Assembly: GCA_964017185.1 (NCBI GenBank)
Contig: OZ024872.1
Location: 46,028,188 to 46,092,187 of the forward strand
Reading direction: 5' to 3'
Origin: Rugalucina vietnamica
Taxonomy: Eukaryota; Mollusca; Bivalvia; Lucinida; Lucinidae
DNA length: 64,000 bases
Below, piece after piece: positions 12,340 through 23,300 of this stretch (positions are counted from its first letter, which is position 1; each line of letters starts with the position of its first letter). The translations under genes and the position numbers were made by a program. The notes below the pieces were generated by a model. It saw only the letters and a list, made by a program, of their open reading frames with translations. It ran no database searches and had not been told where the DNA came from.

Positions 12340-15300
12340 ATTGTTTTGAATTACTATATTTCAGATGAAGTCAATAAAGCAGCTATTACAACACCGACAG
12401 TAGTGGGTGTGTTACTAGGAGTTCTAGGTGAGCACATGTACATGCATCATTGTTTGTCTTCAACAAATTACATGTATATGTAAAAAGGTACAAGTAGGCA
12501 AAGATCAGGAATAGGCGCAATCAGAAAAAGATTACCACTCCAAAAACCGAGGTGGGAAAAAAACTAAATTAACAATCAGGTACTTATACCATGAAACATA
12601 TCGTACGCCGAATGAGCAGCTATTTTCCCAATAGGTGGCCACTCAGTTACATAAACTTATTAACTAAAAATATGTAAACATACATAAGGCGCCAACAGCA
12701 CAAAAGATTTTTAAACACCAAGACATAAAACATAAAAAAAAGAACCACCACAGAAGTATCGCCTTGGAACGATCATAACACAAAATTAATGGCGGGCTTA
12801 AACCGTATTTACATGGCCATAACCTCACCCTCAGCTTCTGCAGTGGTTCATAACATTTAGTTAGTTCTTCGGTCCTCGTGGTGAAGCTCTAACTAGTCAA
12901 TAAATCATCAAGAACAAACAAATAATTCATGATAAACATCCAAATGAATCAAAAACCAGGACTCACAGATTGAGTAAGCTGTCTCAAGATGGAGATCCCT
13001 GGGCGCCGAATAGTTTACTAACTTCGGAGCAAACGAAAAACACCAGTTGGACCCCGATGGGCCAAGCAACAGACAGAAAGCTCGGGTCCGAACCAACTCA
13101 AATGAATAGCTTTAAGTCGGGGCCAAAATAGAGTCAGACGCCCGACCCACCGGCAATTAAAGAAGGCAGCATTGTTATCAACCATGTTCCGGTTAAAAAC
13201 TAAGCATAACATTCAAGTTATAATATATACGTCTGTAACGTTTAATGATTTTTCTTAATCGAAAAGAAAAATCATTCCTTCATATCAGTTTCATAAATTT
13301 GTTAACCAAGTCACCATAAAATTCAGGTTCCGAAAGGCCCTCACCTAAAAACGTCTTTAAACCCAACATTATATTTGGAAATCAATTTATAGTGTCTACG
13401 ATACAATTTAAAAATGTTTTACAATTTAAAAATGTTTTTCGAAATTTATGATACCGATTGTCCTGATGAAGAAGTTTGGCCGTTAAACCATTTATTTCGA
13501 GCGTTGAAGTCTGTAACATGATTGCAGACTCTAGCAAACCTAATTAGTTGCAAAATGTATTTAAGAACCTAGGCGTAACGGTCACTTTTAAAAGAAGCTA
13601 GCCTAAACGAAACTAAAGATACTTAATATTTTGTATATTTTTATTAGCTCAACTCAACTGAAGGCTCACAAAGAGTACTTATAGGATGGGACTCGAGCCG
13701 GCGTCCATGCGTGCGACTGTCTGTCCACACCTTCAAACATGTATATCTCGGAGATTAGCAGGTCAATCGCAATAAAACTTTATCATCATTGAGGTGGGGA
13801 ATTGCCTGCATTAGGTTTTAATCGGAACTCTGGTTTCCATGGCAACAGAAAGCTCTCATAGGGTTATAATAAGGAAAACCCCTTGTCAAAACACTAGCCC
13901 GGACCTTCACCATTATTGTAGGTACTGACGATAACAACCATACTACCTTGGATGAGTTCGGATTCAGGCCGAATTTAGGCCAGATACCATCATGAAATGC
14001 AGAAAGGATAAATACTGGCTATTCCTACATCCGATCCTTTGGCTCTTATATATGCTTGTTAGTCTTATGATTACTTGATCTTTACTGTACATGTATGTAT
14101 GTTGTCATAAAAATTCTAATAAATAAAACTAGATAAATGGAATGCGGGGTTTGCTGCCCTTGAAAAAAAAAAAAACAAAAAAAACCATAGACTTCTATTA
14201 GGGAAAGTGATGTTTCTCTTCTTTATTTATCAAGTCTTTTTCATACTTACAGGTACATGAAACAAGGACAACCACAATATCTTGGATGAGTTAGACTTTT
14301 TACCAGATCCCACCAGTGATTGCAAAGTTATCTGCCCTTTATTGTTGGAAAAATGATATAGTTTGTCAACAATCTAGCACCTTCATTTTTTATCTGATCT
14401 TCATCATTCTTCACAGTAACAAGGAAAACTATAAGATCTCGGACGAGTTCGAAATTTGACCAGATCCCATGAATGATTGCAGAGTTAGCTGCCCTTGAAT
14501 GTCTGAAAAATTGATATTTAGTGTTGTCAATACTCTAGCACCTTCGTAGCGTAGTTGGGGGCCTGGATAGCGTAGTGGATAACGCATTCGCCTGTCACCA
14601 CTGCGATCCGGGTTCGAATCCGGGTCAAGGCATGTGGCAGGGTAGTGGTCGCCCGTCCAGGTTTGGTGGTTTTCCCCGGGTTCTCCGGTATCCTCCACCA
14701 CGTTGGACCACATAACGCCAACATCTGCGCCTTCAATAACGCGTATAAGTTCAATGAGCTTTCTGTGTAATTGAAGTAAAATAAATAAAGTTTAAACTTT
14801 TAGCACCTTCGTTTTTGATTGTATCTTCATCACTCTTCACAGTAACAATGACAACCATATCATCTCGGATGAGTTCAAATTTGGACCACAACCCACTACT
14901 GATTGCATGTTTATATCAAGTTAGTGTTGTCAACACTCTAGCGCCTTATTCGTCATTCTTCACAGTAAAAAGTATGGAAGGCAAAAGCCGTCAAAAGTCC
15001 CATTTTTAAATGAAACAGGCAAAGTAGAAATGAACTAATTCATTTTCAAATAAAACAAACCGTAATATCACATAAAACGAGCGAAAATGACACAAAACAA
15101 TTCCTAATGTGAAACGGACCAATTCATTTCAAAATAAGAAGACAAAATAGAAATGAGCTAATTCATTTTCAAATAAAATAAACCGTTATGTCACATAAAG
15201 CAAACGAAAATGACGGTGAAGGTCAAACGAAATACCGAAAAATCGAATATTAATAAAATGGACCCGAGTCAGTTCGGTCCAAAACGACTTACTTGGAAAA

Positions 15301-18300
15301 CGTCAAAGTCTCATCATGATCGAACATCATCATCATCATCATCATGATCGATCATCATGATCGATCATCATCATCATCACCATGACGATCGAAAGTCATC
15401 ATCATGATTAATAAACATGATCGATCAGCATTATCATCATCGATCATCACCATCATGATCGATCATCAACATGGTCGATTATCATCATGATCGATCATCA
15501 TCATGATCGATCATCATGGTGATGATCAATCATCACCATCATGATCGATCATCATGATCATGATCGATCATCATGATCGATCATCATTATGATCGATCAT
15601 CATCATGATCAATCATCATGATCGGTCATCATCGTGATCGATCATCTCGATCATCATTATGATCGATCGATCATCATCATCATCATCATGATCGACCATC
15701 ATCATTATGATCGATTGATCATCCTCATCATGATCGACCATCATCATTATGATCGATCGATCATCATCATCATGATCGATCATCATAATCAACATCCTCG
15801 AACATCATCACGATCAATCATCATCATCATGATCGACCATCATGATTCATAATCATGATCGGTCATCATGATGCTAATCATAATCGATCCTCATCGATAA
15901 TCATGATCGATCATGATGAATATGATGATGATGATCAATCACGATGATGATGATCGATGATGATGATGATCGATCGATCATGATAATGATGATCGATCAT
16001 GATAATGATGATCGATCATGAAGATGATGATCACCATGATGATCGATCATCATGATGATGATGATCGATGATGATCGATCATCTTGTGATGATGATGATG
16101 ATGATGATGATCGTCGATCATGATCCACCATCATCATCTTGATCGACGATGATGATGATGATCGATGACATGCGCGGATCCAGAGGGGGGGGGGGGACCG
16201 GGGGTCCGGACCCCCCCTGGAATTTGTAAATTTTACCTAAAAAGGTAATTCCGGGATTTTGGGGGGTTCGACCCCCCCTCGTCTGTGACCAAAAATTACC
16301 ATTTTCGTTGGACCCCCTCTCATGAAAATTTCTGGATCCGCGCATGGATGATGATGATAGATCATGATGATTATCGATTATGATGATGATCGAACATGAT
16401 GATGATGATGATTATGATGATGATGATGATGTTCGATCATAATGAGACTTTGACGCTTTCTAAGTAAGTCGTTTTGGGCCGAACTGACTCGGGTCCATTT
16501 TATTAATATTCGATTATTCGGTATTTCGTTTGACCTGCACCTTTTTTATTACCGGATAGGTTTATTTCAGAATCAATTGTTTGGTTTGGGAAACGTTTGT
16601 TTCGTTTGATTTCAAGTTGTCCCATTTGGCGAAGTTGATTGTTTGGTTTTAAAATGAATTGGTCTGTTTCACATAAGTAATTGTTTTGTGTCATTTTTGT
16701 TTGTTTTATGTCATATAACGGTTTATTTCATTTGAAAATGAATTAGTTCATTTCTATTTTGTCTATTTCATTTAAAAATGGGACTTTTGACGGCTTTTGC
16801 CTTCCATAAAAAAGGACAACCATTAGATCTCGGATGAGTTTGAAATTCGCCAGATCCCATGTTAGCTGCTTTTGAATGTTCAAAAAAAATTTAGTGTTGT
16901 TACCTGTTCATTCTTGTTGGCTTGGTAGACGGGTGAAAAACCAAAGTATCCCATTCAGCAAGTGGCAAGTGAACATCAAGGGGGCATTAAATATCTGAAA
17001 CGAGTTTTTGAAAAAAAAATCCCAATATAGTTAGAATGGGGACACTTTTTAGAACACTACTGTAGTAGTCTAAATTAATGGTTCATTGCCCTTTGGTCAC
17101 TTTGCCTATCTTTGTCTTTTATGTTAACGTTAATTGAAAGTTTTCTCAAGGTGTATTATTTTTTAGTTCTTATAGGTTGCTGTATCAAGAGATGCCGTGC
17201 CAGATCGACGGCTGAGACATCAGAAACAGGTATTTATTCGTATCATTCTCGTATAAGTCACCTTTCAAAGTCAAGTGAAATCTGTTAAAATAGCATTAAC
17301 CAATGTATACTGACCGACAAAAGAAACCCGACACTTACTTTGGGGGGTAAAAATCCGTAAAACAAGTGCACAATGGAAATCTGGTTTATACCACATTTAA
17401 GACAAATCATTTTTCTACCATTTCATGCAAACATTTAATTTTTTCAATCAAACGACTATCAGTAATTAAGTAAGATTTAAGGTAGGGGTCGTTTACAAAA
17501 TTCACAAACCTATTCTTTGAGAATAACTGTCCCAGGAATGAAATCGCACGATTAGCTTAGAGATACACCACAGAGAAATGGATAGAGTCCTCAATAGCGG
17601 GTGTGGCCACTCCATGCTCGCCCAGTTCAACCACAGACTATCCGCCAATTGGAATTATTGCTCTCAGGCAGGAATGGGCAGGCATTCCTCAGAACACTGT
17701 TCGCCGTTACGTTTTGTCAATGCGACGACGTTGTGTAGCTGTAACTGGTGCGTTAGTGGCCACACCCGCTATTGAGGACTCTATCCATTTCTCTGTGGTG
17801 TATCTCTAAGCTAATCGTGCGATGTCATTCCTGGGAGTTATTCTAAAAGAATAGGTTTGTGAATTTTGTAAACGACCCCTACCTTAAATCTTACTTAATT
17901 ACTGATAGTCGTTTGATTGAAAAAATTAAATGTTTGCATGAAATGGTAGAAAAATGATTTGTCTTAAATGTGGTATAAACCAGATTTCCATTGTGCACTT
18001 GTTTTACGGATTTTTACCCCCAAAGTAAGTGTCGGGTTTCTTTTGTCGGTCAGTATAACAAACATCAGACTATCAATAAAACTGCGAAAAATACACAAGT
18101 GCAATTTAGTATCAGGCAAGACACGACACCATGGCTGTCAACCAATTCCTATATTCATATTAAACTCCTATATTTTGGGTCCAAAATCCTGTATTTTATT
18201 TGTTTGTATTGAGGCTTAACGTCCCAGTCAACATATTTTCAGTCTTGTCGGGACGGATCCAATGCTTCCTGGGTTTAACCAGTACTGTAGGGAATTAATG

Positions 18301-20313
18301 TGTCTTGCTCAAGGACACAACCCGGTGCCGCCTGTGGGGATCGGACTCGGGACCTCTAGATTCGGAGTCTGATGCTCTAACACTACGCCACCGCGCTCCC
18401 CCTATATTTTAAGCACCTCCTAATTCCTAAATTCCTATAATTCTCCTATATTTTGAAAATAGTTCCTATATTATTAAGGAAAATTTGTTGCCGATGAAGG
18501 ATCATATAGCAAATATTGCAATAAAACTGCCTTTTGCCACTTTATTCTTCATTCTTTATTATTTTTTAGCTCACCTGAGCCGTTAGGCTCACAAGGTGAG
18601 CTTATAGGATGGCCATGATCCGGCGTCCGTCCGTCGTCCGTCCGTCGTCCGTCGTCGTCCACCATTTTCAAAGATCTTCTTCTCTGAAACCGATAGGCCA
18701 ATCAAAGCCAAATTTTATATGAAGCATCTATGGGAAGGGGGAACCAATGTATTTATAAATAATCCAGGTCACATGACCAAGATGGCCGCCATGCCCATAT
18801 ATGGTAAAAACCCTTCAAAATTCTTCTTCTCCAGAACCACTGAACCAATTTCAATGAAACTTGGCATGTAGCATTGAGGACTAGAGTACTTCAATGTGTT
18901 TATAAAGTATGACCTTTGGATAACCTTGATCTATTTTACGGCAAGGTCAACATAGGTCGCCAATGCATTTGAATGGGGAAAATTGTTAAAATGTCATTTG
19001 AAAGGCAAATCTTGCAGGAAATGGGCAAATGGACTGAAGGTAGGTAATTCTGAAAAAAAAACAATTGGACCCCAGGGGTTGGTCTGCCCCACCCGGGGGC
19101 AATATACATGTATATTACAAAAATATTCAAAGATATTCTTCACTGAAACCACTTGGCCAATCAAAGCACAATTTTATAGGAAGCATCTATGGGAAGGGGG
19201 AATCAGTGTGTTTATAAATAATCCAGGTCACATGACCAAGATGGCCGCCATGCCCATATATGGTAACAAACCATTAAAATTCTTCTTCTCCTGAACCAAT
19301 GGACCGATTTCAACAAAACTTGGCATAAAGCATCGGGGTCTGAAGTACTACAATGTGTTTATAAATTATGACCTTTGGATGACCTTGACCTAATTTACAG
19401 CAAGGTCAACATAGGTCGCCAATGCATTTGATAGGGAATGTCATTTAAAGTGAAAGTCTTGCAGGAAATGGGTAGTAGGACTGAATATTAATGATTCTGA
19501 AAAAATTGGACCCCAGGGGCTCATTTGCCCCAGCCCCGGGGCATTATACATGTATATTACCATAATATTCAAACATCTTCTCCTCTGAAACCGCTTGGCC
19601 AATCAAAGCCAAATTTCATGTGAAGCATCTATTGAATAGGGGAATCAATGTGTATATAAATAATCAAGGTCACATGACCAAGATGGCCGCCATGCCCATA
19701 TATGTTATAAACCCTTCAAAATCTTCTTCTCCGGAACCGGTGGACCAATTTCAAAGAAACTTGGCATGAAGCATCGATGACTCAAGTACTACAATGTATG
19801 TATAAATCATGACCATGTGATGACCTTGACATATTTTAAGGCAAGGTCAACATGGGTTGCCTATGTATTTGAATGGGTAAACTGTTAAAATGTCATTTGA
19901 AGGGGAAAACTTGTATGGACAGTATATTGATTATTCTGATAAAAAAATGGCCCAAGGGCTTCATCTGCCCCTATACTGGGACTATTTTCTATAACATTCG
20001 TATATACAGCAGATCTCAGGTGAGCGTTTACAGGACCATTGGTCCTCTGGTTTTTAGATAAAATCGTAATCATACAGTATATTATATAGTGTTTAAATGG
20101 TCATTATGTCACTCAGGGTTACTTTTAAGTCCAGTGCATCTTCCATTTTCATAATGATACTGTGGAACTGAATGGTTACTTTATCTAGACAATTTTAGAC
20201 ACAGATTAATGTAGAAAAGGTGAGTGTGGATGTAAGGATTGTTAGAATAAGAAAATGGAATGAAGCAATTTTCACGTGAAAAACTCCTGTTTTTATTTTA
20301 TTTTATTTTATTT

Positions 20314-20350
<37 letters not shown>

Positions 20351-23300
20351 CAAAATGAGCTAGACCTCCTTTATTTCTTAGAAAAATTTCCTATATTTCC
20401 TCCTATTATGTTTAGAAGACTTGGTTGACAGCCTGCAAATGCTGACCAACTTCAGACAGGTCTACGGACCGTGACACAGTTTAAACCATTCAACAATTAG
20501 CATACCAACATCAAGTCTATAGGTAGAACTAGTGGTTACAAAGTAGGCGTCCAGTCAAAAGGCTTCTTGGCTGACATGAATTTTACCAGAACCGTTATCC
20601 TAATTCTGAATTGTAAAGTATCAAAGACTGATTTTGAATACGCATGCCTGTAAGCATGTTAGTGTAGCATAAGCTTTATAGTATCCATATATAAACTCCT
20701 CCTAAAAAATCCGGTCACCTGAAGTTGTAAAAAATGTAACACTTGTTAGCATCCTTCATATTTTTTCTATTAATTTGCTTACTATGGTCATACCCTTCAA
20801 AACTCTGTTGCAAATCCAAAACTGCAATTGATGTTGCTTTGTCTGGATTTACAGCCTACAACCAGATAATGTCATTTTGAGAACTTTCGTATGGAAGGCT
20901 GTAGACAACCTAGTTCAAATCCACGACTCCTGCATACAAGGCAATTAGCTTTATGTTTACAGCCAAGAGGAGTCTACACTGCATTTGTATCCAGAGGGAG
21001 CAAGCATGGGCGGATCATTAGAATGGAATGACCCACTAGATACCCCACCCATTTGTACCTTATAGATCTTCCATAGAATATCGGCGTTCGAGACTGAGCA
21101 GTAGACGTACACTGTATGCATATACATTTTATACATTTGATTTTGTCAAGGACAATTAAACTGACAAAAAGTTGAAAAAAGTTTATGTTTATTTGTTGGG
21201 TGGTTGACAAACAATTGGGTGACAGGAGTTGTTTTAGGAGAAGTATATATAGTATACTTATACAATAATATAGTTAAAGTAAGAATACATGTAGAGGGAT
21301 CAGGAATCAGTGCAATTAAATTTAAAGTCCCAACATAGACACCAGCAGGGAAAGAAAATACATAAAACACAACAAAACATTTTTCCGACGACACACTCGA
21401 AGAGTAGAATGACTAGCTCTTTCCCAACAAGGTAGTCATCCGGCTAAGTTTCAACAGGAACGAAAGGCAACGAGCTCGACAGAGAGGCAGGCACAATAAA
21501 CAGTAGTATAATGAAGATAAACCACTTTTCCTTGGACATCGATTATCGTTTTTACTGGGGACAAGTATGATGAAGATAAATTTATTTTCCTGGGACACAA
21601 CTTATCGTTTTTCTGGGGACAACGCCGAAAACTATTTTTCCTGGGGACATCCTCGAATTCATAATAATTAAATAAAAAACAAAAATAGTGTTCAACTGGC
21701 GAACACATGAAACAAAAACTTTTGATGTATCTAAGTTAAAATCCCAACCACATACACCAGAAATACAGCGATTATCATTTTCATTTATAAAACCATTTTT
21801 ACTAGGACAGCGAAATTACCATTTCCATCAGTACGGCGAAAATCTATTAGTGATTATTAAAAACGGATTAGAATAAAAAATAAACCAAGATCTCAACTGG
21901 CTAACACACGTTTTACAAAATGATGCTGCAAATAAAGCCTACATTAAAAGCTGTTTGAGAAATGTAAACAGTAACGGCGATATTAACTACATCTAGGGGA
22001 TAAACACACACAAAACCTAATCGGGAATGGCCAGAAGATTCATAATACATAATCAAATATAGGAATAAAATAAGTGTTTATACTATCCAATTGAAAGGCC
22101 CAACCAATACACCAGGCACGCAAAAACGACAGCCGCGACCAGGCATCACAGTAAACACTACAGGGAACACGAAGTTTGTTTGTTTGTTTGAATTGATGCT
22201 TTACGTCCCAGTCAACAGCTAAGGTCATGTCGGGACGTTGCCTCCATTTTATGGGACTTTTACCAAAAATGAGGATGTCTTGACATCCAACAAAATTCTT
22301 GAAATATAATCATCCAACTAAGCCACAAAAGGCTTATACGTAAATTACGTATGAATAGTTTGATTTAAACCACATTTCCTGGGCAAGCTCACACCAGAAC
22401 GATTAACCAGTAATCAGATGGTCGGTCAGTAGTGTATAAGCTTTGCCTGGGATCACAAGCAGTCCATCTCTGTCTTTAGGTCCCAAAGGGCATGGCCCTC
22501 AGGGCACACGAAGAGCAAACTACGAGGTCGTGACAAGCTCTTTCTCAGTAATAATTTCACCCGGCTAGATTTAAGATAATAATAAAACCAATGCGCAGCA
22601 GACATTTCAGACATACAATTAGATTATTTGAAATAACCTAGGTATATTTAAGACCATTATCTTGTTAAGATGAACAAACTATTAAGTTAAAAACGTATTC
22701 AGGATTATTTTATGAAATTGCGACAACATAATATGAGCCTGTGCTTGAGAAAACCAACAATTTGGGGTTCCGACCAGGTCTGACACAAACCGGCCTGTAC
22801 AACCACAGAAGATGGTTAGAGGCTGGAAATTTTGTATTTAAGTAGAAGAGGGATTGTACTATCCGTGAAGCGAAAACAAAGGCGCTGATCAGCTTCGCGG
22901 TTACCGCGAAGCTGATCTGCGTCTTTGTTTTCGCCTATGCAGATTGTTGGTTTTCTCATGCACTGCCTCATATGTTTATTTAATTACAGCGGAAATGAAA
23001 ACAATCGCTGCACACGGTACTGAAGTTAGCATGACTACAAGTGACTCGGGGTTCGAGACTCAAGACCCTGCCTCAGCAGATGAAGACTCAAGAAGACTTC
23101 TAGTAGAGACTGGTGATGTTCCTGAAACTGATGGGAAAGGTATTGCGAAAGTGAACATATTACAGATGCAAGAAGCAACTTTACACGATGCCTCTATTAA
23201 TGGGGATTGTATGTCAGGTGTGACTCGAGAAAACCCTCAAGGCAGGACCAGTAGTTCTGAAAACACTGCTGAGTGCGACACTTCTGCGTCTAGAAATTCA

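Larger units (their letters stand above)
14973..16808. mobile_element. 1.84 kb foldback element with GATC/ATC microsatellite core
   Basis: The ends are exact inverted copies (TATGGAAGGCAAAAGCCGTC / GACGGCTTTTGCCTTCCATA) and inverted similarity continues about 330 bp inward, to a shared GACTTTGACG block at about 15308/16445. Both flanks carry AAAAAG (14967-14972, 16809-16814), a likely 6-bp target duplication. Neighbouring R2 units show the uninterrupted version (CACAGTAACAAGGACAACC). The core is 1.1 kb of ATC repeats turning into GAT repeats, punctuated by GATCGATC, so the whole element is a hairpin. No transposase. Confidence 0.8.
13647..16960 (+). repeat. GCTCACCTGAGC-family repeat, copy R2, split by insertions
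   Basis: Opens with a diverged TAGCTCAACTCAACTGAAGG head and a GGCGTCCATGCGTGCG block, then carries about four units of roughly 200 bp with TTCACAGTAACAAGGA and TCTCGGATGAGTTCGAA landmarks. It is interrupted by a SINE (14555) and by the 1.84 kb foldback (14973-16808), after which unit sequence resumes at 16815. Confidence 0.55.
18134..20430. mobile_element. Possible TIR element with CCTATATTT subterminal repeats, host to nested insertions
   Basis: GGCTGTCAACCAA at 18134 and its inverse near 20418-20430 bound a region whose edges carry repeated TCCTATATTT blocks (18150-18190, 18420-18480, 20385-20405). A SINE and the R3 repeat lie inside it. The 13-bp TIR is short, so support is modest. Confidence 0.4.

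Noticed and set aside
14560-14630. tRNA gene
   Set aside because: A and B boxes are present but the sequence continues into a SINE body and A-rich tail, and a second diverged copy exists at 11425.
15634-15852. His/Ile/Asp-rich protein
   Set aside because: Translation of the GATC/ATC array; pure composition.
18330-18402. tRNA gene on the minus strand
   Set aside because: It is the head of a V-SINE-like element with the AGCAAGACAC core downstream.
18983-19294. 103-residue protein in repeat R3
   Set aside because: It lies within the GCTCACCTGAGC repeat units and shows no protein family features.
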